A DNA stretch of 64,000 nucleotides from Komagataeibacter xylinus (GCF_031081985.1 NZ_JARWSK010000003.1:1-64000), one strand, 5' to 3'; shown: positions 33,784-43,036, counted from the stretch's first letter. Made by a program: numbers and translations. Notes: generated by a model not told the origin, from the sequence alone.

Positions 33784-34455
33784 TCAGGCAATCAGCCCCA
33801 TGGCGCGAAAGCTGTGGGTGCGCCTGTTGCCCACGATAATGTGGTCATGCACCACAACGCCCATCATCTTGCCGATCTGGGCAATGCGCATGGTCATCTC
33901 GATATCGGCACCTGATGGCTCGGGGCGGCCCGCAGGGTGGTTATGGGCCAGCACCAGCTTTTCGGCGCCCAGTTGCAGGGCGCGGCGCATGATCTCGCGC
34001 GGGTAGACGGGGGAATGGTTGACCGTGCCGGTGCCCATCAGGTCATCGGCCAGCAGGTGGCATGCCCCATCAAGGAACAGCACCCGGAACTGCTCGATCA
34101 CCTCATGGCCCATGCAGGCCTGCAGGTAAGCCTCCAGCCCCTTGCGGCCCGCGAGCACATCCGTGCGCCGCACCCGGCTCCGATACAGCCTTAGCGCGGC
34201 CTCGCGCGCCACCGCGAGCAGCGGCGGCACGAGCGCCTCGCGCCCCGCCACTTCATCAAGCCCGCCCACATGCGCCGATAGCGCCATGCCCGCCGAGCCG
34301 AAACGGGCCAGAAGGCTGGCTGCCAGCCGGTCGGGGGCGGGATGCGCCGTATCAAGCGTGCGGATGAGGCGATGCAGGAAGGCATGGTCCTGCGCGCGGC
34401 TGATGCTGCCACCAAGAGGCACCGATGCGGGGGCGGGCGGCTTATGGTCGGACAA
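33784..34455 (-). CDS. radC: RadC/JAB-domain protein (UPF0758), intact metal site
   Basis: The 223-residue protein has the JAMM metalloprotease-type core: LFLDGACHLLADDLMGTGTVNHSPVYPREIMRRA, the metal ligands in AHNHPAG followed by PEPSGADIEMT, and VVHDHIIVG near the end. This is the UPF0758 signature and it is complete. The N-terminal helical part (LHRLIRTLDTAHPAPDRLAASLLARFGSAG) diverges from the usual helix-hairpin-helix region. Despite the name, the repair role of RadC is disputed. A second, degenerate family member lies at 35228-35923, separated only by a HAD phosphatase gene. Confidence 0.85.
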   Translation of the reverse strand: MSDHKPPAPASVPLGGSISRAQDHAFLHRLIRTLDTAHPAPDRLAASLLARFGSAGMALSAHVGGLDEVAGREALVPPLLAVAREAALRLYRSRVRRTDVLAGRKGLEAYLQACMGHEVIEQFRVLFLDGACHLLADDLMGTGTVNHSPVYPREIMRRALQLGAEKLVLAHNHPAGRPEPSGADIEMTMRIAQIGKMMGVVVHDHIIVGNRRTHSFRAMGLIA

Positions 34456-34538
34456 AACGGCCCTTCCCCAACAATTGCAGGACAGGACACGCCGCCATGG
34501 TGCATGATGGCGACAAAATAAGGAGGTTATGAACCTGC

Positions 34539-35231
34539 ATGCGTCTTCATCAGTCCCATACCGTACTTTTTGACCTTGATGGCACCATCATCCGCTCGCG
34601 TGATGGCATTGTCGAATCCATCCATGCCGTACTACGCGACCTCGGGCATGAGCCCGACCTGTCGATGGACCTGACCTGGGTGGTCGGCCCGCCGCTTGAG
34701 GAACTGATCGGCCACATCCTCGCACAGTATGGCGATGACCGGGTGCAGGAGGCAATGGCGCTGTATCGCAAGCACTACGAGTCGGGGGGCATGCACAAAA
34801 GCCCGGTATTCGAGCATATGCGCGAGGTGATCGAGACCCTCTCGGCTGAAGGCGTGCGGCTGTTCGTGGCCACCTCGAAGCCGCGCTACCTTGCGCGCAA
34901 GATTTTGCACATGCGTGGGCTGGTGCAGTATTTTGATGGCCTGTCCGGCGCGCGCGAGGATGAAAGCGGGGCCGAAAAGCCCGAACTGATCGCCGCCGTG
35001 CTGCGTGAATACGCGGTCAACCGCGAAGATGCGCTGATGATTGGCGACCGCCGCTTTGACATCAGCGGCGCGCATGCCAACCATGTGCGCGCGCTGGGCG
35101 TGCTGTGGGGCTACGGCACGCGCGAGGAACTGGTGCAGGCGGGTGCGGATGCGCTGGTCAGCCAGCCCTCCGAACTGCTGGCCTCCATCCGCCAGCAATT
35201 CGCGGCAGCCGAGGCGCATCCCCACACCTAG
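34539..35231 (+). CDS. HAD-family hydrolase, phosphoglycolate phosphatase-like
   Basis: This 230-residue cytoplasmic phosphatase has motif I LFDLDGTIIRSRDG (residues 10-23, nucleophile Asp12), motif II VATSKPRYLARK (Ser/Thr then Lys), and motif IV IGDRRFDISGAHANHVRALG. The helical cap between residues 25 and 85 places it with Gph-like HAD enzymes, which hydrolyse 2-phosphoglycolate or similar small phosphates. It is divergent from radC and its stop overlaps that of the convergent RadC-like gene. The substrate is inferred only. Confidence 0.8.
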   Translation: MRLHQSHTVLFDLDGTIIRSRDGIVESIHAVLRDLGHEPDLSMDLTWVVGPPLEELIGHILAQYGDDRVQEAMALYRKHYESGGMHKSPVFEHMREVIETLSAEGVRLFVATSKPRYLARKILHMRGLVQYFDGLSGAREDESGAEKPELIAAVLREYAVNREDALMIGDRRFDISGAHANHVRALGVLWGYGTREELVQAGADALVSQPSELLASIRQQFAAAEAHPHT

Positions 35232-35923
35232 CGCTCCATCAGCACCCGCAGGCTCACCACCTGCCCCGCCCCGCGCACCAGGCAGTCCTGAAACATCAGG
35301 CCAAGCAGGCGGGCATGCGCGTGCAGCATGCGCAAAAACCGCAGTTCGGGCAGGCTTTCGGGCGATGGGGGGGCCTGCTGGCCCATGTCGCGCACCGCAA
35401 TGAGCGAGACCGCATGCAGTTCAAGCGCGCGGGCCAGCACCGCGCGGCACTGTTCGGGGGCCGGGCCTGCAGGCACGACCTCATCGGCCAGCATGTGGCG
35501 GGCTGAATCAAGGTAGAACATCCGCATGCCATCAGGCGTGCAGGCTGGCAGGCGGTCGCAGTAATCGAGCAGCACCGCCATGTCGGTAAAAACAACCTGC
35601 GCGCGCAGGTCGGCGTGGGCCAGACGCTGCGCCACCTCGCCCGGCACGCCCATGACCGCCACCCCGCGCGGCCCTAGCCCCGCGGCCCGCAGGGCGGCAG
35701 GCGGGGCTTCAAGCACCGCCTCGAGGCTGCCAAATTCTACCAGTAGCGCCTTGGCCTGCGGCTTGGTGTCGCGCCGGGGGATTGCCGCGAACAGCAGCAT
35801 CTCCAGCAGTTCATAATCGGCCAGCGAGTGCGCGCCCGCCACGCGAATGCGCTGGCGCATGCGCGCCCTGTGGCCGCCGGGGCCGACCCGTGCCGGTGTT
35901 TTTGCGGGTTTTGTTTCTTTCAT
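35228..35923 (-). CDS. RadC-family protein with a degenerate JAMM site
   Basis: The 231-residue protein has a canonical alphaproteobacterial RadC N-terminus: GHRARMRQRIRVAGAHSLAD (residues 15-34), then YELLEMLLFAAIPRRDTKP. The C-terminal JAB domain keeps its outline (RMFYLDSARHMLADEVVPAG, VVSLRVL). Its metal ligands are lost: the HNHPxG position reads RDMGQQ, the SxxD site reads SPESLPEL, and DHLIVG reads QDCLVRG. It is therefore unlikely to be a metalloprotease. The start is ATG at 35923 with GGGGAGGGG upstream. It is a full-length, open frame, so selection appears to keep it. Confidence 0.75.
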   Translation of the reverse strand: MKETKPAKTPARVGPGGHRARMRQRIRVAGAHSLADYELLEMLLFAAIPRRDTKPQAKALLVEFGSLEAVLEAPPAALRAAGLGPRGVAVMGVPGEVAQRLAHADLRAQVVFTDMAVLLDYCDRLPACTPDGMRMFYLDSARHMLADEVVPAGPAPEQCRAVLARALELHAVSLIAVRDMGQQAPPSPESLPELRFLRMLHAHARLLGLMFQDCLVRGAGQVVSLRVLMER

Positions 35924-35986
35924 GACCCCTCCCCATGCCCGATAGCATTGGTGCGCACTGCCCGGATTGGTATAGAAGAAAGCGTG

Positions 35987-38200
35987 ATGGACAGCCTTAT
36001 CCCTACCGGCAACGCGCCGGAATACCTCAGCCGCCTCAACCCCGAGCAGCGCGCCGCGATCGAGACGACCGACGGCCCACTGCTGGTCCTTGCCGGCGCG
36101 GGCACGGGCAAGACGCGGGTGCTGACCACGCGGTTCGCGCATATCCTGCTTTCGGGCCGGGCGCGGCCCAACCAGATCCTGGCCGTGACCTTCACCAACA
36201 AGGCTGCGCGCGAGATGCGCGAACGCGTGAGCGCCCTGCTGGGCGAACCGGCGGAAGGATTATGGCTGGGCACCTTCCACGCGCTGTGCGCGCGCATGCT
36301 GCGCCGCCATGCGGAATATGTGAACCTTACCAGCAGCTTCACCATCCTTGATACCGATGACCAGTTGCGCCTGCTCAAGCAGGTACTCGAGCCCTACCGT
36401 ATCGACACCAAGCGCTGGCCGCCACAGGCGATCATGGGCGTGATCCAGCGCTGGAAGGATCGCGGCCTCGTGCCCGACGCCATCACGGCCGCCGAGGACA
36501 CGGATTTCGCCAACGGTCGCTGCGCCGAGATCTATACCGACTATCAGAACCGGCTGAAACAGATCAACGCCTGCGACTTTGGCGACCTGATGCTGCACAT
36601 GACGGAAATCCTGCGCAAACACCCTGCCGTGCTGGAGCAGTATCACCGCTACTTCCGCTACATCCTGGTTGATGAATACCAGGATACCAACACCATCCAG
36701 TACCTGTGGCTGCGGCTTCTGGCCCACAGGCCGGGCCAGCCGTCCAACATCTGCTGCGTGGGCGATGATGACCAGTCCATCTACTCATGGCGTGGGGCGG
36801 AGGTGGAGAACATCCTGCGTTTCGAGCGTGACTTCCCCGGTGCGCACGTGGTGCGCCTTGAGCGCAATTACCGCTCCACCCGCCAGATCCTTGGCGCGGC
36901 CTCGGGCCTGATCGCCCATAACGAGGAACGCCTTGGCAAGACGCTGCACCCCGGCCGCGAGGATGCGGAAGGCGAGAAGGTGCGCGTGATTGCCGTGCAG
37001 GACTCCGATGACGAGGCCCGCATGGTCGGCGCCGAGATCGAACGCCTGCGCGCCGATGGCCACGCCATGAGCGAGATCGCCATCCTCGTGCGCGCGGGCT
37101 TCCAGACCCGCGCGTTCGAGGAGCGGCTGATCACCCTCGGCCTGCCCTACCGCGTGGTAGGCGGCCTGCGCTTTTATGAACGCGCCGAAATCCGCGATGC
37201 CATTGCCTATATGCGCGTGGTCAGCCAGCCCTCCGATGACCTGGCGTTCGAGCGCATCATCAACGTGCCGCGCCGGGGCGTGGGCGCCACGGGGTTGCAG
37301 AAGCTGCACATGCACGCCCGCGAGCGCCAGATACCGCTGACCGCCGCCGTGCTGGAAATGCTCGCCACCGGCGAGATCAAAGGCAAAGCAAAGGAACAGT
37401 TGACCGCGCTCATGCACGCACTCGCCACCGCGCGCGAGCAGGCCGGGCGCGAAGGGCATGTCGTGGCCATCGACAACCTGCTGGAAGAAAGCGGGTATAT
37501 CGGGATGTGGAAGGCCGACAAATCTCCCGACGCGCCGGGCCGGATCGAGAACCTCAAGGAACTCGTGCGCTCGCTGGCGGATTACGAGAACCTTGGCGGC
37601 TTCCTAGAACATGTCGCCCTTGTCATGGATACCGAGGCGAAGGCGGGCGATGACAGCATGAGCATCATGACGCTGCATGGCGCCAAGGGGCTTGAGTTCG
37701 ACACCGTGTTCCTGCCCGGATGGGAGGAAGGGGTCTTCCCCTCCCAGCGCACGCTCGATGAAGGCGGGCTGAAGGGGCTGGAGGAAGAACGCCGCCTGGC
37801 CTATGTGGGCATTACGCGCGCGCGCAGGCTGGCCATCATCAGCCACGCAGCCAACCGGCTCATCTATGGTAGCTGGCAGTCCGCCATTCCCAGCCGGTTT
37901 GTGGAAGAACTGCCCGCCGAGCACATTGAAAGCCGGGGCGACAGCGCCAACAGCCGCCGCAACTTCCTCGGTCGGCCTGGGGTGTTCGGCTCATCCCCCT
38001 TCCCGCTCGTGGCAGCGCGAAGGGTGCATGACGTCACCCCCACAGCCGCCCCGGCTGCGGGCATGAAGGTGGGGGCGCGTGTGTTCCACCAGAAATTCGG
38101 CTACGGCACGATTACCTCGGTCGAGGGAAACCGGCTGGAAGTCGCGTTTGAAAAAGCAGGCCCCAAGCGGGTGATCGATAAATTTGTTGAGCAGGTATAG
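35987..38200 (+). CDS. uvrD: ATP-dependent DNA helicase UvrD/PcrA
   Basis: The 737-residue superfamily 1A 3'-5' helicase acts in nucleotide excision and mismatch repair. It has the Q-motif LNPEQRAAIE, Walker A AGAGTGKT, motif Ia AVTFTNKAAREMR, DEYQD (motif II), GDDDQSIYSWRGA (motif III), NYRSTRQIL, TLHGAKGLEFDTVFLPGWEE (motif V) and VGITRARR (motif VI). The C-terminus is a Tudor-like domain (GARVFHQKFGYGTITSVEG) that binds RNA polymerase in PcrA/UvrD. The start is ATG at 35987 behind AGAAG; the frame open from 35828 is unsupported. The next codon after its stop begins prmA. Confidence 0.94.
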   Translation: MDSLIPTGNAPEYLSRLNPEQRAAIETTDGPLLVLAGAGTGKTRVLTTRFAHILLSGRARPNQILAVTFTNKAAREMRERVSALLGEPAEGLWLGTFHALCARMLRRHAEYVNLTSSFTILDTDDQLRLLKQVLEPYRIDTKRWPPQAIMGVIQRWKDRGLVPDAITAAEDTDFANGRCAEIYTDYQNRLKQINACDFGDLMLHMTEILRKHPAVLEQYHRYFRYILVDEYQDTNTIQYLWLRLLAHRPGQPSNICCVGDDDQSIYSWRGAEVENILRFERDFPGAHVVRLERNYRSTRQILGAASGLIAHNEERLGKTLHPGREDAEGEKVRVIAVQDSDDEARMVGAEIERLRADGHAMSEIAILVRAGFQTRAFEERLITLGLPYRVVGGLRFYERAEIRDAIAYMRVVSQPSDDLAFERIINVPRRGVGATGLQKLHMHARERQIPLTAAVLEMLATGEIKGKAKEQLTALMHALATAREQAGREGHVVAIDNLLEESGYIGMWKADKSPDAPGRIENLKELVRSLADYENLGGFLEHVALVMDTEAKAGDDSMSIMTLHGAKGLEFDTVFLPGWEEGVFPSQRTLDEGGLKGLEEERRLAYVGITRARRLAIISHAANRLIYGSWQSAIPSRFVEELPAEHIESRGDSANSRRNFLGRPGVFGSSPFPLVAARRVHDVTPTAAPAAGMKVGARVFHQKFGYGTITSVEGNRLEVAFEKAGPKRVIDKFVEQV

Positions 38201-39103
38201 ATGAGCCTTTCCCCCCGGCGTCACGCCACCGAACTTGAAACCATATCGGTCACCATTCCGCCCGATGCGGTCGAGGCGTATGAATCCGCCCTCGCCACCG
38301 TATGCGCCACCATCGGCATCTTTGAACTCGATGACAGCCAGACCCTGTGGCGCGTGGAAGGGGTGAAGGACACCGGCAGCGGCGAGGACGAACTGCGCGC
38401 GGCCCTCATCCTTGCCGCCCTGACCAGCGGTGTGGATGCCGAACTCGAGCGCAGCCACACCGAGGCCGAAGGCTGGCTGGCCCGCACCTATGAATCCTTC
38501 CCCGAGCAGCTTGCGGGCAAGCGCTTCGCCATTCGCGGCACCCACCTTGAGGATGCGCCCAACCCGCAGCGCATTACCATAACACTCGATGCGGGCGTTG
38601 CCTTCGGCTCGGGCGAGCACGGCTCCACGCGCGGCTGCCTGCGCGCGCTTGAAATGGTGGCCTACCGCAAACCTCAGCGCATTCTCGACCTTGGCTGCGG
38701 CTCGGGCATCCTGGCCATGGCGGCGGCGGCACTGCTGCACAAGCCGGTGCTGGCCACCGATATCGACCCGTGGTCGGTGCGGGTGACAAAGCGCAACGCC
38801 GCCATGAACGGGCTGGCCAACCTGGTTGACTGCCATCTGGGCAATGGCTGGTCCACGCCCGCCATCCGCCACCATGCGCCATACGACCTTGTATTCGCCA
38901 ACATCCTGGCCCGCCCGCTCTGCGCCATGGCCGCTGACCTCGCGCTCAACCTGATGCCCGGCGGCACCGCCATTCTGGCCGGGCTGCTCAACACGCAGGT
39001 GCGCATGGTGCTGGCCGCCCACAGACGCCACGGGCTTGTTCTCGAGCGCCACCTGCGCGAGGGAGACTGGGGCACGCTGATCCTGCGCAAACCCCATGGC
39101 TGA
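38201..39103 (+). CDS. prmA: Ribosomal protein L11 methyltransferase
   Basis: PrmA trimethylates ribosomal protein L11 using S-adenosylmethionine. The 300-residue protein has an N-terminal substrate domain and a class I methyltransferase domain. That domain has VAFGSGEHGSTRGCLRALE before the SAM motif LDLGCGSGILAMAAA (about residue 165), then DIDPWSVRVTKRNAAMNG and DLVFANILARPL, where NILA is the catalytic-loop hallmark. The start ATG directly abuts the uvrD stop, and the last 8 bp overlap the GNAT gene, so uvrD-prmA-GNAT likely form one transcript. Confidence 0.93.
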   Translation: MSLSPRRHATELETISVTIPPDAVEAYESALATVCATIGIFELDDSQTLWRVEGVKDTGSGEDELRAALILAALTSGVDAELERSHTEAEGWLARTYESFPEQLAGKRFAIRGTHLEDAPNPQRITITLDAGVAFGSGEHGSTRGCLRALEMVAYRKPQRILDLGCGSGILAMAAAALLHKPVLATDIDPWSVRVTKRNAAMNGLANLVDCHLGNGWSTPAIRHHAPYDLVFANILARPLCAMAADLALNLMPGGTAILAGLLNTQVRMVLAAHRRHGLVLERHLREGDWGTLILRKPHG

Positions 39104-39614
39104 CACGCCCGCCCTCCTGATCCGCGATGCGACGGATGACGATATTCCGGCCATTGTCGAGATCGTCAACCACGCCATCCGCAACAGCACCTCGATGTGG
39201 GAAACGCAGGAAACCACCCTCGAGGCCCGGCTGGAGTGGCTGCACACCAGCCAGGCCAGCGGCTTTCCCGTGCTGGTGGCGCAGATGCCTGATGGCAATG
39301 TTGCGGGCTACAGTAGCTGGAAGATGTTCCGCCCGTTTTCAGGCTACCGGCACACGGTGGAGCACTCGCTCTATATCGCGCCCGCCTACAAGCGCCAGGG
39401 CATTGGCAGCGCCCTGCTGCAGGCCCTGTGCGAGCGGGCGAAGGCGGCGGACGTGCATGTGATGATCGCGGGCATTACCTCGACCAACATCGCCTCGCGC
39501 AAGCTGCATGAGCGCTTTGGCTTCCAGCATGGGGGCCTGCTGCCTGAATGCGGCACCAAGTATGGCCGCTGGATGGACCTTCTGTTCCTGTACCGCATCA
39601 TGTCGCCGGTGTAA
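39096..39614 (+). CDS. GNAT N-acetyltransferase, phosphinothricin/methionine sulfone type
   Basis: This 172-residue single-domain acetyltransferase begins LIRDATDDDIPAIVEIVNHAI. The acceptor segment is FRPFSGYRHTVEHSLYIAP, the acetyl-CoA loop is KRQGIGSALLQAL (R/Q-xx-G-x-G), and it ends FGFQHGGLLPECGTKYGRWMD. This is the Pat/MnaT subgroup, which acetylates phosphinothricin, methionine sulfoximine or methionine sulfone. Such genes are common housekeeping detoxifiers and do not imply antibiotic production. It overlaps prmA by 8 bp. Confidence 0.82.
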   Translation: MADTPALLIRDATDDDIPAIVEIVNHAIRNSTSMWETQETTLEARLEWLHTSQASGFPVLVAQMPDGNVAGYSSWKMFRPFSGYRHTVEHSLYIAPAYKRQGIGSALLQALCERAKAADVHVMIAGITSTNIASRKLHERFGFQHGGLLPECGTKYGRWMDLLFLYRIMSPV

Positions 39615-39640
39615 GTTCCAACCCCCTCAAGGATATGCCC

Positions 39641-41413
39641 ATGTCGCCTGCCCCGAACCGCCCCGATGCCCTGCGCACGACCCTGAGCCGGATGGGCGTG
39701 GACGGCTTCATCCTGCCGCGTGGCGATGAGCATCTGGGCGAATATGTCGCCTCCTGCGCGGAACGGCTCGCCTGGCTTACCGGCTTTACCGGCAGCGCGG
39801 GGCTTGCGGCCATCCTGCCCGACCGCGCCGCCGTGTTCTCCGACGGGCGCTACATGACCCAGATGGACCAGCAGGTTGACGCCGCGACCTGGGAGCGGCT
39901 GCACATTACCCAGACCCCGCCCGCAGGCTGGCTGGCGCAGCATGGGGCCACCCTGCGCATTGGCTACGACCCGCGCCTGACCAGTGAGAGCGCGCTGCGC
40001 CCGTTCAATGATGCGGGGCTGACACTCGTGCCACTGGCCGAGAACCCAGTGGACCAGATCTGGACCGACCGCCCCGCCCCGCCCTGCACGCCCTGCGTGC
40101 CGCAACCCGAAATCTGGGCCGGGCAGGCAAGTGCGGCCAAGCGCGACGCCATTGCCGCCAGCCTGCGTATGGCGGGCGAGCACGCGCTGGTGCTCAGCGA
40201 CCCGGCTTCGATTGCGTGGCTGCTCAATATTCGCGGCACCGACGTGCCCTACACGCCGCTCAGCCTGAGCTTTGCCATCGTGCATGATGACGGGCGGGTG
40301 ACGCTGTTCATCGACCCCGCCAAGGTGGCGCAGCAGACGCGCGACTGGCTGGGTGCCGACGTAACCCTGCTGCCGCCCGCAGCACTGGAGGAAAGCCTGC
40401 GCGCCCTCGCCCCGGCCCGCGTGCAGGTTGACCCCGCCCGCAATGCCATCTGGTTCATGCAGGTGCTCGAACAGGCCGGGGCCACGGTCATTCGCAAGGA
40501 TGATCCCTGCCAGTTGCCCAAGGCCATCAAGAACCCGACCGAGCAGGACGGCAGCAGGCGTGCCCACCTGCTTGATGGTGTTGCGATCTGCCGCTTCCTG
40601 CACTGGCTGGATGACAATGCGGCCCGCACCACGGAACTCGATGCGGCTGAAACGCTCAATGGCTTTCGCAAGGACTGCCCGGATTACCGCGAGGAAAGCT
40701 TCCCCGCCATCTCCGGCGCGGGGCCGAATGGCGCGATCATCCATTACCGCGTCACCGCCGAAAGCAACCGGGCGCTGCGCCCCAACGAGGTCTATCTGAT
40801 TGATAGCGGCGGGCAGTATCCCTTCGGCACCACCGACATCACCCGCACCATCTGGACCGGGCCGGATGCGCCCGATGCGGATGCGCGCGATGCCTTTACC
40901 CGCGTGCTGCGCGGGCATATTGCCCTTGCCCGCGCGCGCTTCCCCACTGGTGTGACCGGGCATGCGCTTGATGCGCTCGCCCGCCATGCCCTGTGGGAGG
41001 GCGGGCTGAATTACGACCACGGCACCGGCCACGGCATTGGCAGCTACCTGTCGGTGCATGAGGGACCGGCCACGATCTCGCCCGTGTTCCGGCCCGTAAA
41101 GCTGCATGCGGGCATGATCCTGTCCAACGAGCCGGGCTATTACCGCCCCGGCGCGTTTGGCATCCGGCTTGAAAACCTGCATCTGGTCCAGCCCAGCAAT
41201 GTGGGCGAGGCCAACCGGTCGTTTCTGGAATTCGAAGTGCTGACGCTGGCCCCCTTTGACAGGCGGCTGGTTGACGCCGCCAGCCTGTCAGCGGCCGAGA
41301 CGGCATGGCTTGATGCCTATCATGCACGGGTTTTTGAAAGCATCGCGCCGCATCTGCAAACTCCGGCGCGTGCATGGCTTGCGGCGGCCTGCGCGCCGCT
41401 GCACGCCGGATAA
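39641..41413 (+). CDS. pepP: Xaa-Pro aminopeptidase (M24B, AMP-P type)
   Basis: The 590-residue dinuclear metallopeptidase removes N-terminal residues next to proline. Two creatinase-like N-terminal domains (MGVDGFILPRGDEHLGEY, WLTGFTGSAGLAAIL; then LLNIRGTDVPYTPL) precede the catalytic pita-bread domain. That domain has metal ligands in LIDSGGQYPFGTTDITRTIW (two Asp), GTGHGIGSYLSVHEGP (His), ILSNEPGYY (Glu) and FGIRLENLHLV (Glu). The three-domain size matches the eukaryote-like APP1 class found in Alphaproteobacteria. The start is ATG at 39641, eight bases after AAGGAT; ATG 39635 is too close to it. Confidence 0.88.
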   Translation: MSPAPNRPDALRTTLSRMGVDGFILPRGDEHLGEYVASCAERLAWLTGFTGSAGLAAILPDRAAVFSDGRYMTQMDQQVDAATWERLHITQTPPAGWLAQHGATLRIGYDPRLTSESALRPFNDAGLTLVPLAENPVDQIWTDRPAPPCTPCVPQPEIWAGQASAAKRDAIAASLRMAGEHALVLSDPASIAWLLNIRGTDVPYTPLSLSFAIVHDDGRVTLFIDPAKVAQQTRDWLGADVTLLPPAALEESLRALAPARVQVDPARNAIWFMQVLEQAGATVIRKDDPCQLPKAIKNPTEQDGSRRAHLLDGVAICRFLHWLDDNAARTTELDAAETLNGFRKDCPDYREESFPAISGAGPNGAIIHYRVTAESNRALRPNEVYLIDSGGQYPFGTTDITRTIWTGPDAPDADARDAFTRVLRGHIALARARFPTGVTGHALDALARHALWEGGLNYDHGTGHGIGSYLSVHEGPATISPVFRPVKLHAGMILSNEPGYYRPGAFGIRLENLHLVQPSNVGEANRSFLEFEVLTLAPFDRRLVDAASLSAAETAWLDAYHARVFESIAPHLQTPARAWLAAACAPLHAG

Positions 41414-41586
41414 TGTGACTGTAAAACCGCCAGCCCGGCCCCGTGGCCCGATTGTCACGCCGGACTGGGGGGCCTAGGACTTTTAACCAGTTCCGACGGG
41501 GCACCCGGCAACGAACCGGGTCCGCCAAGCCGGTGCGCATGCTGAAACGCTTTTCAGTAGCAAGCACTAAAGGGAGACGTTCGAGA

Positions 41587-42615
41587 ATGTCCGCAGAAAA
41601 AACAATTCCCGCTACCCTGATTCCCGGTGATGGAATCGGGCCTGAAATTGTCGACTCCGTTGTCGAGATCCTTGATACGGTTGGCGCCCCCTTCAAATGG
41701 GAAAAGGCGCTTGGTGGCGTTTCCGCCCTTGAGGCGACCGGCAGCCCGCTGCCCAAGGAAACGATCGAGAGCATCCGCCGCACCGGCCTTGCGCTGAAAG
41801 GCCCGCTGACCACGCCCGTCGGTGGCGGCTTCAAGTCCATCAACGTCACACTGCGCCAGGAGTTCGGCCTGTTCGCGAATGTGCGCCCCACAAAAACGAT
41901 CGTGCCGGGCGGCCGCTTCGAGAACATCAATCTCGTCATCTTCCGCGAGAACCTCGAGGGCTATTACGCCGCACTCGAAAACTACATTCCCGTTGGCGAC
42001 GACCCGCATGCCATCGCCACCAGCGCAGGCTACACCTCGCGCGCGGAATGCAACCGCATCGTGCGCTATGCCTTTGAATATGCGGTCAAGAACAACCGCA
42101 AGCGCGTGACACTGGTGCACAAGGCCAACATCCTCAAGCTGCTGACCGGCCTGTTCCTTGAGGAAGGCCGCAAGGTCGCCAAGGAATATGAAGGCCGCGT
42201 GGAAGTGAACGAGCGCATCGTTGACGCCTGCGCCATGCAGCTCGTGACCGACCCGTGGCAGTATGACTGCATTGTCACCACCAACCTGTTTGGCGACATC
42301 CTGTCCGACCTGACCGCTGGCCTCGTGGGCGGCCTTGGCCTGGCACCGGGTGCGAATATTGGCGAGAAGGCCGCCGTGTTCGAGGCCGTGCATGGCTCGG
42401 CCCCCGACATTGCAGGCCAGAACAAGGCCAACCCGACCTCGCTGCTGCTCGCTGCCAACATGATGCTGCAGCATGTGGGCCGCCAGGACCTGGCCACCCG
42501 CATCGACAAGGCCATCGAGAAAGTCATCTCCTCGGGTGCCGTGCGCACGGGCGACCTGGGCGGCAAGGCCAGCACCACCGACCTGACGGCGGCGCTGAAG
42601 CAGGCTGTTTCCTGA
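41587..42615 (+). CDS. Isocitrate dehydrogenase, NAD-dependent type
   Basis: The 342-residue beta-decarboxylating dehydrogenase converts isocitrate to 2-oxoglutarate. It has LIPGDGIGPEIVDSV (residues 10-24), the substrate Arg region LRQEFGLFANVRPTK, IFRENLEGYYAALEN, the catalytic Lys in HKANILKLL, and the metal Asp in TTNLFGDILSDLTAG. GLAPGANIGEKAAVFEAVHG covers the cofactor site. The short length and IDH3-like sequence favour the NAD-dependent form known in acetic acid bacteria over NADP-linked Icd. Other family members (tartrate or homoisocitrate dehydrogenase) are less likely. The start is ATG at 41587 behind GGGAGA; a strong terminator follows. Confidence 0.8.
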   Translation: MSAEKTIPATLIPGDGIGPEIVDSVVEILDTVGAPFKWEKALGGVSALEATGSPLPKETIESIRRTGLALKGPLTTPVGGGFKSINVTLRQEFGLFANVRPTKTIVPGGRFENINLVIFRENLEGYYAALENYIPVGDDPHAIATSAGYTSRAECNRIVRYAFEYAVKNNRKRVTLVHKANILKLLTGLFLEEGRKVAKEYEGRVEVNERIVDACAMQLVTDPWQYDCIVTTNLFGDILSDLTAGLVGGLGLAPGANIGEKAAVFEAVHGSAPDIAGQNKANPTSLLLAANMMLQHVGRQDLATRIDKAIEKVISSGAVRTGDLGGKASTTDLTAALKQAVS

Positions 42616-42660
42616 TTTCGGTGCATCCTGCGGCGGGCCAGCCTGCCGCAGGAGCATGCA

Positions 42661-42697
42661 AAAAGGGCCGTGGCGTTTCATGCCACGGCCCTTTTTT
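42661..42697 (+). terminator. Rho-independent terminator of isocitrate dehydrogenase
   Basis: AAAAGGGCCGTGGC and GCCACGGCCCTTTT form a 14-bp stem with a 7-base loop, followed by further T residues. It is 45 bp after the stop. Confidence 0.92.
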
Positions 42698-42717
42698 AAT
42701 GATGTAATGGAAGCAGC

Positions 42718-42951
42718 ATGACGGATATCAGGGAAGACATCCGGGCCTCTGGCCACCTTTTTGTAGGGCGGATGCCAGAGGGAAAACGCCTGCCCGCCCT
42801 GGAATATGTCGATTTCAATGAATGCCCGCTGGCCTTCGGGACATTATGCGATCATCGGTGTGATGAGAATGTGCCGCTGTCTGTCAGGGAATTCGCGCAG
42901 ATCGTGGCGCTCAATGCCCGGCTACCACCCTATCACAGCCTTGGTGCGTAG
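42718..42951 (+). CDS. Hypothetical short protein
   Basis: This is a 77-residue open frame with ATG at 42718 behind GGAAG. The sequence (TDIREDIRASGHLFVGRMPE then GKRLPALEYVDFNECPLAFG) has balanced composition and contains a short Cys/His cluster (CPLAFGTLCDHRCDE). I recognise no domain. It lies between the IDH terminator and palindrome copy E, convergent with the purine cluster. It may be a genuine small gene or a remnant; codon use looks coding-like but lower in GC than its neighbours. Confidence 0.45.
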   Translation: MTDIREDIRASGHLFVGRMPEGKRLPALEYVDFNECPLAFGTLCDHRCDENVPLSVREFAQIVALNARLPPYHSLGA

Positions 42952-43036
42952 ACCCTGATCTATCTGGCCAAACTGGTTGTTGATGCGCCCACCGCGCCCC
43001 CGCCGCGCTGAGGCACGGCGAGGCGTCATGTCCTTT

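Noticed and set aside
42952-43036. Possible gene remnant between the 77-codon frame and palindrome copy E
   Set aside because: The stretch is too short and carries no recognisable homology by eye; I cannot separate it from random sequence.
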